DNA of 64,000 bases. It comes from Ridgeia piscesae (Eukaryota > Annelida > Polychaeta > Sabellida > Siboglinidae). The notes below the pieces were generated by a model, which saw nothing but the letters and a program-made list of their open reading frames with translations, was not told the origin of the DNA and ran no database searches. A program made the translations under genes and the position numbers. The DNA is taken from positions 328,501 to 392,500 of the forward strand of contig JAODUO010000146.1 in assembly GCA_025642075.2 (NCBI GenBank). Reading direction: 5' to 3'. Shown piece after piece: positions 12,101 to 29,500 of the stretch; position 1 is the first letter of the stretch, and every line of letters begins with the position of its first letter.

Positions 12101-15100
12101 AAACAATTGGAGCTCATCATAGTTGTTTTTTTGCATTTTGCTCATTTTATGCAATCATTCATATACAAATTCAATAAAGTGTATTCAGTCTGTTTTTTTA
12201 CCATGGAGTCCTGCAGTTGACATCGACTCATAGCTTTATCTAGAGACCTGTCCACCCACTATTTGGACAGGTAAACCCTGTCTTGGACGGATTTGAAAAT
12301 GGATGTCATGTCACTCGTGTGTTTGTAGTTTATTTCAGGTCACACACATCTCAACTGAGCAATATGTATGTGAGTGAACATGCCACCAAATTTGTGACTG
12401 ACCAATGTCATCCTGCATAAAGACCTGCATTAAGTTTTCCGTCTCACATGCCTAAACTCATAGGACGTAGTATGTACAAAAATAAACCAGCCAACGTACT
12501 GCGTGCAAAAATAAGCAGTAATTTATACGTTAGTCACGTTACACTGATGTAGCATGCTTTGCAGAAGAGCACTGTCGCTCATGCGCAACTCATGTTGAGG
12601 GTAATTAACTGGTTGTTCAGAATTAATCTATTGGTCTTGAAAGACCTGGGAGGGGTGCAAAGTCTGCAAAGTTCAAACAGCCAAGGTTAGCAGACAGCTC
12701 AAGCTAGTAAATCACCAAATGACACTGTATATCATTCATACAATACATGTACACAGAACTTCAGTTCTTATGACATAGTGTAATCTCTGGGACTGGTCAA
12801 CAGAATTGTTCCTTTGGATCATTAACAGAGTAGTAGCACAATGGAAGCTTGCAGCATGGTCACTTCAAAGAGACAGTCTATTCACAATTAAGGTCACCAT
12901 AGGATAGTCCTAAATGAATTATGTAAAGTATGCACATTAAATTAGTACCACCAACAGGGTCATCTTGTTTTAAATTCATGTCACTTTTTAACAACTTGCC
13001 CTAAAGGTTGACCTTAACTCTTTACTGGGTAGACAGCCTCCTTATTTTACACCCTGCTGTGGGCACTGGGCAGACAATTTTAAGATGGCAGCCATCTGTG
13101 ATTTACGCTGCATGTTGTTTGCATTACAATTTTGATAACTCGACAACCGATGCATGAAAATATATGAAATTGCACTGTACATGGAATGAAAATGTGAATA
13201 AAATGTGTTATTAAAATTTCTGTGTTGCAATCAATTACATTTCAGATCTTGAAGAAAACATCAACAATTATGATGACAAAATAAACAAGTTACTTCATCA
13301 TGCTACATATAAAACATCAGAACACACCACAGTAATCCTGTGAAACTAATGTAGCCATATATGTTAGTTTCATCATAGTAAAACATCAAATTTTGACAAG
13401 TTTTCAAATTATAATTGTTTTTGTAATCAATGCCAACGTGACTGAAGACAAAAGTCATGCCATAATTTACAAAATGGCTATCGTTTACCAATCATATTGC
13501 CGAATGAAATGTTCTTTTCCTATGTAAATTCAACACTCGAATAACGAAACATCGCACACTCCTTTCACAAATAGATGCCCCCTTATCAGAAGCAATGTGA
13601 CCATAGTGAATATTAATAAAATACCCTAAAATAAATATATCAAACGAAGTACGGACGGTGATCCTGCCGCCAACGGGTCATCTTCTTTGTATCTCAACAA
13701 TGAAAAGTCGCACAGGGTCTCCGTGATCGCTGTCGACATTATTCCTGTTGCAAACATCGATATCCGACTTGAAACTGTCAAAAAATTATCTCAGTAAAAT
13801 CCGCCAAATGTCGGAGGTCAACTAGATGAACGCACCTCAACATCCTTCCAAATAAACTCACTCAGCAGCAGGGTTTTATGCAGGTTAAAATTATTGCCAG
13901 TCACACATGTTTTGGTGGACACATGGATGTTAACTGTTAAGCCAGTTTACAAACTTTTAAATGTGTCTGATAACCTGAAATGGACTACAAACACACGTGA
14001 CACCATTTTCACTCACTTTCAAGGCATAACTAACAATATCTATGGTTTTGGAAGACCTTTTTTTGCTCCTTCAATTTTTACCCGTCCAGCACCCGTCCAC
14101 CCATATTTCTACCCATCCATATTTGTTTTTAACTGTCCAAATGATGGGTGGACGGGTCTCTACATAAAGCTATGCTCAGCAGTTTGAGCTGGCTGGTTAA
14201 TATAAAAGAAGGACTTGATCGTGGTAAATGAAAGGCCCACAAACTGCCAGTTTACTTGGCGGTTTTGGATGGTCTGCCCATACGAGGGAGGGGTTGGGCA
14301 GTTTTGGACGGTCTGCGCAGTAAATAGTGTGTGTCATTTCTTGAAAGCATAATTTAAATTATGATGTCAAAAAGCATGCCAACAAATTGATGTAGAATAT
14401 GGCATCACGTCACATGATGGAGTTATGACAAGGAGTGTGTTCGTGATTCATCAGAGAAAACTGACAAGGAACTGAAGGAACGAGGTTTGCTGACATGGGT
14501 AGGTGGTGGGGGTGTTGATCAATGGAATATTATAGTTATATACACCTTTAGATTACTCAAGGATGTAATTGTAGTTTATCACCCATACATCAACCAGTGA
14601 GACCACAATACAGCCAGCATATACTGAGGATTACTGCAGATTATGACATATGTCTTACTGAAAGTGACATGTATGTCTATGTCAGTGTGATGAGTAGTTA
14701 TCTATAAGCCATTTTGTTAGGGCAACTTTTAATCTGGCTAGCTTCCTGAGGCAAGGGAGATGAATGCAGATTACATCATGCGCACACCATTTCTGTGTCA
14801 TAAAGTGCTTTACTGGTGACATTCTAGATATTGCTACCTTTACTATTCCACTCTAGGTGCAACACATCACACGTGGCAGTCAAGTGCTGTTGATTTAGTT
14901 TGCTTGTTCAAAGTGGAGATCAAATCTTTTGATAAATCCGTGTTTACTACAAGTAATAAGCCAGAAATTAGAGATAACTCTGCAGTACCGTAGGTGGTAA
15001 ACAGATGTACTGTAGGCCATAAAATCAAAGTATGCAATCTCAATGTGACACCCATGGGATCCATAACTCGTAACTTCAGAACACTGTAAAATCTGAAACA

Positions 15101-16432
15101 TTTGCTCTAGCTCTCATGTAATTAGCCGCATGGTCAGCGGGCTTTTAATCTACTGTGAGACATCAGCAGAAAGCGCCATGGCTAACCTCGAACAATGGGG
15201 CAGTTATGTCACAAGACATACATACAGAAACGCCACCAAACAGATTATTTAATAAACTAATATGTTGCTCACCTGTTCACTTGTTTTATAACATGAAGCA
15301 TTATAATGTCAATATACCTACACTGTCGAGGACATTCCATGATGCCAGCATAATCCGTAAATGATAACAACGTTCTGTGCGGTGTACAGTCACGCCACTG
15401 GGTTTATAGCGCTGAACATAATGATACAAGGGCCAATGTTATTGGACTTATGCACATGAAAGAACTAGATGACTGGTCTAGTTTTGTTATGTCTATGAGT
15501 GTGGTCTTAATCACTGTCACATGCATAAATTTGACATGTGAGAGCTAAAGATGAGCTGACAGCATCATACTAACTCCTTAAATACAGCATGTACGGTTAG
15601 AGACATCGTGCGGAATAAATTCAATAAACTAATGATTGGGAGTGAAAACACTGTTACATGTAATTCAGGACTCTGTATTTAAACAACCTCCTCATTTGAC
15701 AAGTGTAATAGTTAACTCTTTAAGTAAAATAACTAGTATAACAATTCATTTGTCTGGCAGCCAGTGAGACAAAATGTTGAAACAGCTAATCATGCCACCA
15801 TTTTAAGTAGATGACTAATAACTATTTGGGAACCCTTAATTTGCACTACAGTGACTACACATATGTCACAATTGCTATTAGTTTGGAATACTGATATACT
15901 GTGCAAAGTTTGTTTATTTCTCAGAACTGGTAGCACATTTATTATATAACATTAGTCCAAGTCAGCAAGGTCCTACATGACAAATCATAACCTGAAAAAT
16001 TGAGTGGGAAGTCTTGCAGCAGCTCAACAAACATATATCTAACAGAACACTGACACTGGAATCCCTGACATTTCAGTTATTATAACACCATCATTTCAAT
16101 CTAACTCTGGCAAATTAATTTCAACTATATACTCGTCCATCGGGAAACGTATTAGTCGCACAGCTACTGGTCATTCGCTGCCAGGCAGTAACACATCAAA
16201 GTAGGAAGCCATTTTAAACAAACAAATCCGCAAAATGTGCTGCATGAGCAACCTTACAAATCAAAACCTTGACTGGTGTGTATTGCGGGTACATGACTGT
16301 ATAAGATATATGCGACAATTATATTACTGTCAGTCTATAATTTAAAATAAAGCGAATCACCGGCAAATGCAATTCTACAAGGAATGACAGTACTGCACTG
16401 AACGAGGTAGGTTTTGACGTGCGGTCACTTAC
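12101..16432. other. Probable GSK3 intron sequence
   Basis: No exon is recognised. It contains small hairpins (ACCTGTCCA...TGGACAGGT at 12247-12271; ACCCGTCCACCCAT...ATGGGTGGACGGGT at 14092-14157). A CpG-rich patch at 13640-13790 is reported separately. Confidence 0.5.
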
Positions 16433-16511
16433 CGATGGTTTTCATTCCGCCAAACGGTCCTCCTTGCTTGCCACTATCTGCGAAAGATGTTGTTCTTGGT
16501 CTTCCGCTCAT
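16433..16511 (-). CDS. GSK3B: GSK3 first coding exon (glycogen synthase kinase 3)
   Basis: Read on the minus strand, an ATG at 16511-16509 opens 26 codons beginning MSGRPRTTSFADSGKQGG and ending GGMKTI plus one base, followed by a consensus donor GTAAGT (16432-16427). MSGRPRTTSFA is the hallmark N-terminus of GSK3, and its Ser (the SFA serine, Ser9 in GSK3B) is the inhibitory phosphorylation site used by Akt and related kinases. FGGMK matches the FGSMK that follows in vertebrate GSK3B. GSK3 is a cytoplasmic and nuclear Ser/Thr kinase in Wnt/beta-catenin and insulin signalling. The exon ends in phase 1. No kinase-domain exon was recognised between 1 and 16432, so intron 1 probably runs past the left edge. 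A long first intron is also typical of vertebrate GSK3B. The exon is too short for ordinary ORF listing; the identification rests on the peptide motif and the donor. Confidence 0.88.
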
Positions 16512-17470
16512 TATAGTTTAACTGCCACTGATCCAATAAACAGTCCACTATTATGAGACTCTAGTAATCCCAGATTTACATCTCAAACGTGCAAGCACGT
16601 CCCATACGAGACAGATTGATGGCAAATTTTACACTAGCGACGAGAAATTCTTCGTCATATATCACCACAATTTCGTTTTTTTCCGTGAGTTTGTTTCATA
16701 AAAACCATGAAGAATTACTCCTACGTCACCACAAGTTTTCATAGGGATAATCAGTCGTCCGAAACAATGAAGTGGAAGCAATTAATAACCTCTACTAACA
16801 ATCATGTTGCCGAAGTCGTTTCCAATGGCTGTTCTCCGTCGTACAATGACGAGTTAGCCATACTCGGGCATTGACTCGTGACTCTTCGGAACCAATGAAA
16901 TTACAGCGATTTGCCCCAGAAATTGAAACGTCAATGTTCGGCAAATTCCGCCACCTTCGGAAGAGCTATTTCGTTGACGCGGTACGCAAACACACGTCAC
17001 CAAAACGTGTGTAGTATACGCGCCGAGTTGGACTAGGCAAGCGAGAACCAAGCGAGAAGACGTACGCAGAATGGTAAATCGGGGTATGTAGAACTTCAGC
17101 ATTTAATCACGTAGATATATGTTAACGAAAACACCCAGCAATCATCTGATCCAATGGTGAGAATTCTGTCCTTTCAGTCAAAGGTTATGAACCCTCTTCT
17201 GCTTCAGTGGCTGTTGATTAATTTAGTATTTTAACACGTCGGAAATGCCCCCTCTCCGGGTATGAGTCACTTCACTTGAATGAGTCTGGTCGCGAATCGG
17301 TGACACAATGGCCTGTCATCTTGGGGTTGTGACTTGTTTGATCCGCTATCGGGACTATAATAGTTTGTCGTTTGCCTCATACGCACAATATATCTGTTTT
17401 TGTTAACACCTGTATCACACATGTTGCAACTGAGTCGTTTTGCGTGAAGCCATACGACAAAAGGTAAGGA
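16512..17470. promoter_or_regulatory. Probable divergent promoter between GSK3 and the MAP4K4-like gene
   Basis: This gap lies directly upstream of the minus-strand GSK3 start and has visibly more CpG than the flanks, for example around 16590-16640 and 16840-17070. On the plus strand there is a strong donor-like AAAAG|GTAAGG at 17459-17468 and a weaker one at 17068-17073. Either could end a non-coding first exon that splices to the acceptor at 22156. No TATA box is obvious. Calling it a bidirectional promoter is inference from gene orientation and base composition only. Confidence 0.45.
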
Positions 17471-20400
17471 ATCGTTCGTTGTAATAACAATAGGAATTTT
17501 CAGGAATGGGATTCACGTTCATGTACACTTTGGGCCAGACCTCGGCCCAGGTGACATAAGTCAAAGTCAAATTTTGAGCAGGTGTCCAGCTAACACCTCA
17601 ACATCTCTGGTGAATGAGTTGAAGTCAGTTAATTGACATTCAGCGACATCATATATAATAAATTCATGCACAGTCTGACAAGTTAAAAAAACTTTAGATG
17701 ACTGCCAGACCCATGGCCATGGACATGTTGATTGGCCACCCGTGCATGGTTAACTTAATGTAAGCACATCCATTCAGTAATGTTTCTAGTACTTAGTTAT
17801 TATACCATAAACAAAGTACCTGTTTTGTGATTATAACATGATCTTGAGAAGGACAGATTTTTAGAATGTGGTGGAAATACTACTAAGCTACTCAAAGATT
17901 ATCTTTATTGAGATAGCATCTTGATTGTAATTTAGACCAGGCAACACTTTATGTTAAATAAATCATGGAAGACATACATTATTTTGAAAATCACACTTAA
18001 TTGAAATTGAGAACTGTTGAATGATTATATCTGGGTATCCAATCTGGAGTCTGGATAGTTTTAATGGATGTTGATAAGCATAGTAGCGTAAAGTAGCGTA
18101 AAATAATTTTTTATTTTATGTATGTGTGTTTATTGTACTTTAGGAAGGCTAAGGCAACCTGAAATCTTGGATTAGATTGATGACACCAAATTGAAGTTTA
18201 GAACTATTGAATCCGATTAGTTATATGGATATTACTATATATATTTATGTGTGTGTGCTACATTCTACCATAAAGCAGATAAATATGTCAACAAAACAAT
18301 GACTACAGCTGAAAGTGATAACATATTTCAATGACGCACTTGTTATGCTATAAGGTAGACCAAGTTCCTTAGATGATGATGAATAGAGAACTCAAAGTGT
18401 CTCTCATTATCTGTGTGTGAAAGAACATGAAATTAGTATTTTGTTACTTTTGTACATTCATTATTTGCTCAAGTATCAAATGGCTTACTTGTCCGGTAAG
18501 AACAATTAAAAACTCTTATGATTAACTTCTCTTGGATTTTAAAATGAACAGGCAAGACTGTCAAGTCTTGATTTAATTAACTTGATATAATATGGCATGT
18601 TCTTGAAATTTGATACTAAAGGCACTGTAAGGCAGACTGAAGTCTAACTAAGGGGTGCAATAGCAAAATACCAAAGTTGCTACACATATCAACAATTACA
18701 TATACTTTTGCAAACTATACTTTAAAAATAAATCAGTATGTTTAAAATGTATTGGTGTACATACTAGTACCAAAAAATTGAGTGGGGTTATGACCAGTGT
18801 GATAGTTCGATCAATTCCTGTACAAAAAAAAACAGCCAATAACTTCCCTTGATAAATTTTTTGAGCGAGTCATCCCCTTGAATCTCATTTTGAATCCTTC
18901 AAATTGCACATACATGTGTTGTTTACATGGTTGCTTGCCACCTATGCCATGTTGTATGATGGCATGTTGACGTTGTGTGTAGAGGTAAAATTTTTGTTGC
19001 TTAATTTCAAATGGAAAGTGCAATATACATGCACAGGCCTGTATCAGTTCACTATTAGTGAGTGTATTTGGCTGATGGACTCATTCCTGTAATAAGTATA
19101 GTTTTTTGACAACTGTATGTCTGTATCATAATTTAGGCATTAGTAATACTGCAAACAGAAACTTGGGAAGTGAACTATAATACACACAAAGGGGAGTGGG
19201 GATTTATAGACATTTTACATGGGGGTGGGGAAGGGGGTGTCTGGTTGAGTATTACTTTTAAAAAGGTCAAATGTTGGCATGTTAAACTGTCAATAGGCTA
19301 TCTAAGTCTTGCACTCGAAAACAAAGTTGGGGCACTTGGGAGCAGGAAGTCCATGTTTACATGTAGGACTTTGTTTTGTTTTTGGTTGTAATAATTGGAC
19401 TGTCCCCAAATAGTGTTTTATTATTATATTGTCCGAAGGATAATTACAAGCAGAAGCAGTGGAACACTTTGTCAGTATATATGAGCATGGAAAGCATGCA
19501 TTTTAATAAGTTATTATGGTGGTTGCCATGGCATCGGCGGCTAGTACTTGTGTTTGGCGATCTTGACTAGTAATGAAGAATGTCATCTTTTGCGCAGTAC
19601 ACCCTGTTTTTGGGCAAATATATACATGCATTTAGACAACTTGTCAGATATAAGTGCTTATTGAACTGTCGTGAAACCACAACGTACAGCAATATATAAA
19701 ATGCAAATCCCGTAAAAGACACGGCCTAAAATCATGTCTACTATCTGCGCTACGTAAATCGTTATATGTCTATTACAGTGTGGTAAACTCAATATTAAAT
19801 CGGACATTTAAGATAAGAAAGGTATAACGCAATATATTTATGACCTGATTTTCCTAGTATTCATCAGTCGGAAGCTACAGTTCAGTCATTCGTCGTTAGA
19901 ATACTATTCTTGTGTCCAGTCCCCAATCAGTTCCAGTTGTGCGGAGTCTCACCATGTATCGTGACCCACTTACATGCCCTATATCAGGCAGATGGCATTC
20001 ATTAATTAGCTGTGTTAAGATACATGTCAAGTACATTCCAATTTCAGGCTAATATTTTACGTGCAGGTTATAAAAAAGAGTCCATCCATGAAATGAAATA
20101 TAGTACTAATTGCAGATGTGCCCAAACACATACAATCTTAGTGGAGCTAGCATCACAAAGCATGGGGTGTGGTAGTCTAAAATAAATCCATTAAATAGTA
20201 TAAATTACTTTATGGATGGTCCCTTGCATTGGGCAGAAAGAATCAGAATAGGAGCCAAGCTGGTTGATGTCTATTTATAGACACACACCCTGGTCATCAC
20301 CATCTCAGTAATCAGGCTACACTAATCCTCATCAGTGACCATGCAGATGGACATCCTGACTTTGGCTCATAGTCAACACACACTATCAGGACATTCCCAT

Positions 20401-22157
20401 TTCACCTGATAACATAGTTCCCAAATAGGGCAGACATCTGTAAGCAGGGTATCACCTTACAGATTTCTGGAAAATTGCAATAGAAAGAAAAACAATAACT
20501 TTGCAAGTGTCAGGCGAGGAATATTGATTCATACTATGTTCGGATCGGATTAGTTTACTCAATTTCATCACAGCCAACAATTTTTTTAATGAAATTACAC
20601 TTATTTTCCCGTCATCTGTGGTTGTTGGTATGACTGGTAGTTTTCTTTCACCCCCCCCCCATCCTGCCCATCACTTCATCTGTGCTCACAACCAGGATTT
20701 CCATGTCTCCTCCATGTGTTCTTTGATCATCCTCTTTTATGAAGCTACACAGTTAAAGCTATATGCAACTGGCCATGTATCACATGTAAGTTGTAACAAT
20801 GTAAGTTGTAACAATGTAAGTTGTAACATTGCTTAAACAACACAGTTGTTGATGCATTGCTCTAGTAAACCTGACCCTGCTGCTCTGACAAAGGTCTCAT
20901 AATTGGTCATCAATTGTGGTCAGATTTCCTCCCACCATTTAACGCTACTTGCATGTCACATAATCGCAATGCATCCATATGTCAAAATACACGCCACCCA
21001 ACTTACTTTTTTCAGCACTGTAGCAGTCATGGTTTTCTTTTGTCGTTCAACAATGATCTTTCCGGGTATTTGACACTTGATAAGTTGACAGAGTCAGACT
21101 TTTTATTTTTCTTGCCGCCTTCTTTTGCTCAACTCTAATTGGTGCAAGATATTTTGACAAGTTATGCAAGCGTTGTTTCCAGAGGTTTAAATTTATGAAT
21201 GGTTATTTTTTTCATCAACAAAGTCAATTCCATGTTGAAAAATGTTCCTTGTTGCAACTACAACCCGTACTAATTTTATTCAAATCTTACTATTTCTTCA
21301 GGAACCGAATTGTTGGATTAAAGGGAATAGAAACAAGGTTTTACCTAAACAATTCCATGTATGCATAAAGATTAAGTATGTATGTAAGTTTTAACAACAT
21401 TAAAAAATATGTTTGAAGTATCAATTCAGTTTTAGACCCATCAGCATAGCGTTACTTGCGGAAAGATAACAGTTAATTAGCAAGACAATCACGTGATATT
21501 GACCCCGTATCGTAGCATCAAAGATGACACATACTAACTTTCTACATATTCAGAGCATGTTTACAAGGATAATTTTTGGATCAAAACGAATGTCATAATA
21601 GTGTGCAATATTCTGATGTAATACAAACATTAGTCATCACAGGGAACAAATATTTATCTTGCGGTTCCACGTGAATCAAATATTGTGACAAAATTGAAGT
21701 CAGAGGTTTCGCGGAGGCCTGACTGAGCATCAGGTTCGCCACCTCATTTTCTGAGTAATTGTATCAATTACAGCCCAGGGAAGATAATCCACACAAAGAC
21801 ACATACGTTACAAACATTTAACTTCAGACAGAAATGTTATATAATGAATTAATATCAGTAGTATGCCAATGTATGAAGGCGTTCTAAATTTAAGTAACAC
21901 TTTAAATCCGTGACCTGAATCCTGCAGGGTTATGGTATGGAAACCTTTGAGTATGTTTCATTCTCTCCACTTATTGAACATAATTTTTATTTGAAGCTAG
22001 CCTGTCAATATTATGTGATTTCCACCTCGCAACTTAAATGCCACTGCACTGATAGTAACTAACAATGGTTTGTTTATTTATACAGTCTCCTTCAGAAATA
22101 CACAAATTAGAATAAGTTATTTGTGCACATGTTAAATGTTGACTTCATTTTTTCAGA
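17463..22157 (+). other. Probable 5'UTR intron of the MAP4K4-like gene
   Basis: No coding exon was recognised here. A consensus donor GTAAGG sits at its left end. A polypyrimidine tract ending TTTTTTCAG (to 22156) sits 60 bases before the kinase ATG. The interval holds only short repeats, such as three copies of a 15-base GTAAGTTGTAACAAT unit at about 20790-20828. The intron is inferred; the donor choice is uncertain. Confidence 0.35.
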
Positions 22158-25513
<3,356 letters not shown>

Positions 25514-26217
25514 GGTGGCGTCACGTTTGTGTGTTTAACCACCAATAGTTGACAGAACTGGCAGACAATTGGTCAAACTTTCAAACTAACTTGACCACCA
25601 TGGCTCATACTGGACTAATCATGATGAGCCACTGACAACAATCTGTCAGTGGCTTATCAAAACAGTGTGTGTGTATCGGACGCCAACTGTGCAAACACTG
25701 TCTTCCGTGTTCTCATTCCAAAGTGGATGTGCTGATCCTATATAGCCACATTGCTGAACTACAACGAGAATAACCCTGAAACGGGTGATTTGGTGCAAAG
25801 ACGTGTTTTTATACTGCTTTTTATTTTATACATCTACATGTTTGTCGAACGTGAAACGGTGGTGTATTGACCAAGTGAGATATAATAGAGTTTAAATGAA
25901 TCAACACACTTGTGACAATGATATAATATATATTCCCGATGAACTAGAGTTTGTTCACAGACTGACTGGAGAGTGCAAAATGGCCGACAAGCTTTACATT
26001 TGCAAGTAGAGCATGCCGCTGACACATATGTATCTGTACAGAACACTGCCAGAAGAGCACTTTTACATTGACTAAACACACATGTATGTGTTTACAAGTG
26101 AGCCAAACTTAGCTCTCTAGCACTTTGGCCCACCCAGCCTGTGGATTAAGGCTTTGTGTGATCCTAAATGATGCTCAACAAACCCAAATGACAAGTATGG
26201 GTGTGTGTTAATTCAGT

Positions 26218-26223
26218 ATTAAA
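26218..26223 (+). terminator. Candidate poly(A) signal ATTAAA of the kinase gene
   Basis: ATTAAA lies about 700 bases after the kinase stop; an AATAAA followed by A-rich sequence is at 26966. Neither has further support. No retroposition poly(A) tail is seen right after the stop, so if the gene is a retrocopy the tail has decayed or the 3'UTR is long. Confidence 0.25.
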
Positions 26224-26379
26224 TGATGAGAACGGAACCTGGCCACTGCAGACAACTAACGACCAGTTTATTGAGACTGGAAGCATCAAGGAACACTGTG
26301 ACTCGGCAAAATAACCGATCAAGATTGGCATGAAACTCGGAAAAGAACGCTTGGTTGTGGGGATTTTGCCTTACGTCAC

Positions 26380-26547
26380 AGACTGGAATGGGCAGTCACT
26401 TGTCTGAGCTGTAGGGCTGAGCTGCTGCTCCTGCTGAATGTGTTGTCATCTGTTATTGTCGCACCGATACTGGGATCTCGCTCCTGCCAAGTTGAATGGG
26501 TGAACCACACCGGGTCTACACTTCGCGATGGTGCTTATCTATGACAG
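26380..26547 (+). other. Weak candidate first exon ending at a consensus donor
   Basis: A GC-richer stretch ends TATGACAG|GTAAGA at 26547/26548. An ATG at 26528 opens six codons (MVLIYD) before the donor. No protein family is recognised. It could be the start of a plus-strand transcript, a 3'UTR exon of the kinase gene, or chance. Confidence 0.2.
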
Positions 26548-29500
26548 GTAAGACTATATGGTCAGTGTTTTTTGGTGTACCACTATCATGTTTATGTAAT
26601 AAGTGTAAACTTTAACAAGTTGTGGTCTTGCGGGAGACTAGGAGTTATTCTAAAATAATTAGCTTAATCTTTTTCCATGGACACTTATTTGCCAGCTGAC
26701 AAATACCTGGTACTGTTATTATAAAATTGTAAAAACTTAGCATATGAGGTATATTTAATGATATTCACTGTAACTTATTATAATAGGATATGATTGCTTT
26801 GTTTATGTATGCAAAACATAAGATTAAAATCCTTAAACAAACTACAAATACATTTTCTGTTTGTATACAGCATACCCTGGTAGTCTATGTAAAGGCATAA
26901 AGGCAGTCTGAATTTAATTTAGCCTAAAGTTGTGATCGTAAATGGCTTCTGAAACATTATTTGTAAATAAAAAAAATTGATGCAAAGATATCTTAGCAAC
27001 TTAATGATACTGTGATCCAGGGGCGGGAAAAAGTGACATGTCACAGTCAAGGTGCCTGGGGAATTGGTCGTGTTGTCTCTGTGTGTTGCTGGACAAGGTT
27101 CAGAACTTTTTATTGAGTGTGACATCCAGAATCTGTGTTGTCACTGAATAAGGGAAAAGGTCATTTACTCCGAGTGGAGCAAAGGTCAGTTAACGCAGAC
27201 TGTAGGTCAATTAACAGACTTGATGGCTGTTAACACAAACTACATGGTGTGTAGTTGAAACAGAGCTTACATAGTTGAAAGGTTAGTTTGGGGCCATTGC
27301 TAACAGTGAGCACTGTTTGAGATTAAACAAATTGGTAGACCAGTGGTTTTGTGTATTGTGAATACTCTGGGAGGCAGTTTTGTGTATTGTAATACTCACT
27401 AGGCCAAATGTGTTTATTCTCATTCTCACCAAGGCAGTTTGGTTTATTATCACTCATTGGAAGCAGGTTTGTTTATTATCATACTCAAGGAGGGATAGTG
27501 TTGTTCATTCCCACTCAATGTTGGGGGTACATGGGTAATGTTGTTTATTACAAGTAATACTTTCTGGAGCCTTATTGTTATTCCTGTGGGAGTTGTGTTT
27601 GTTGTTATGCATACTCATTGGGGACCGGGGCAATTTTTTTTGTTATACTCATTGGGGGCAGTTTTGTTGTCCTACTCATTGGGGGACTGTTTTGTTTATT
27701 ATCATACCATTTGTGGAAGCACTTTTGTTCCCTGTCATACTCACTGGATCTCACTTGTCGTCTTTCTCATTGAGTGGGGGGGACAGTTTTGTTGTAAGTC
27801 ACTTTGGGGAGGCAGTGTTGTTGTTCATTACCAGGAGTATTTTTATTTGATGCCATGCTTGATGGAGACAGTCTTGTTTATAATGTCATGCAGTTGTTGT
27901 GGGCAGTTTCAAAAAGCTCTCAGATGGATAATCCATCAGTAAACAAAATGTTGTTAAAATGCAAAAACAATGCGCTATATAACCAAGGGCAATATTTCTG
28001 TGGCTTCACAGCGAGTGTGGACAGTCTTTGGTATACACGATCACTGTTAAGGAGCGAAAACAAACTTAAAGAGCAAAATTTGACTTTACTGAAATGGTCC
28101 CCCGGGTGTGATTTATGGGGCTGGTGTGAGGAGAGCCCAGACCATAGACTCCTGGGCTGTAGCCTGTGGTGTGTTTGCACACACTCACTAGTGACTGTGT
28201 TCACACATCTCCTGCTGTGTCTTGTCACAGCTCAACAGTCACCTTACAACACTCTTATCTCGAGTCTACATCTCACTCTATGCTAGTGTGTCTGCTGTGA
28301 GTACTGTGGCAAGCAGAGGGTCAATATTTGAACCCTGAGGGCAGGTTGGGGGGCGAATAACCGAGGGCATACCTGCTGCCCACAATAGCTCACTATAGGG
28401 TCTGTGAACATCAGTTTCCTTGTGCATCACCTGTTTGTGAATATCATACCCTCGGGCAATGGTCCATGTCGCCATTCTTCATACATGATGCAACCTTTGT
28501 CTGCGGTTTTGTGGGTACAATAACGCCACTGTTGTTGCCTTTGTGATCTCGGTGAAGGGTGATGTTGTATTGTCACGAGTTTGTGCAAGTGCGTTCTACC
28601 CTCGGAAACCAGATATGAGAAACCTGAACAGGTGCTGATTCACCAGCCGCGTTATAATGGCCCATTGGTGGGGTGACGCCCGGAAAAAAATAGTTGGCTT
28701 AGAACTGTATTGTGTGGCCAGTAAGCGGAGCTGCGTCTAACTCTAAATGCTGTCTGGGAATCACAGAATATGGGAATTTGTATGGGTAAATTTGATGATG
28801 ATTGCAGAGCTTTATTGGAGGCTGTGCAATGGAGGTGTAGTAGATTTGCAAGTGTCAGTAGTTTGTCGAATGAATGTGCCATTTCTTCCTTGCTGGATTA
28901 AATTGAAGTTTATGCAATATTTGTACATGTTGCTGATGACAGAAGTAAACGATCTTACTGTGCAGTGAACACAGGAAACTTCTGCCTCTTTCTCTTGTCT
29001 TCCTTTTAGTTTGAATAAACAGGCAACATTTGGACTGGACGATGTTGTTACGACAGTCCTGTAACATGAGCCTAATCCCAGAGAGATGTCTGTCTGGCCA
29101 TGTCAGCAAGCACTGTTTGTGTTGGGAAGGCTTGTCTGAAGGATATGATATTCACTGGGTGCCTCGGGGGTGTCATACAAGTAGCTCAGGTGGTATCTGC
29201 CTTTACTGGGTGCCCCAGGGGTGTCATACAAGTAACCAGGGTGGTATCTGCCTTTGTATCTCTTATTAACAATCACTTGGCATCTGTGTCATATATAATA
29301 ACGTTTCTTACTTTATCTACAGTCTCTGTGTCCTTTGTAATGCACGCATCTAATTTAAGGGTACAATACAAGCCTTTAAATCTTTGTTGTGATTCAACTT
29401 AAATATTGTGTGAGTACAGGATCTAGAATATTGAATATATTGATTGGATGATAACACTTTTCGAAGCTATTCCAGTTTTCACCAGACAAATTGCCTCCAG

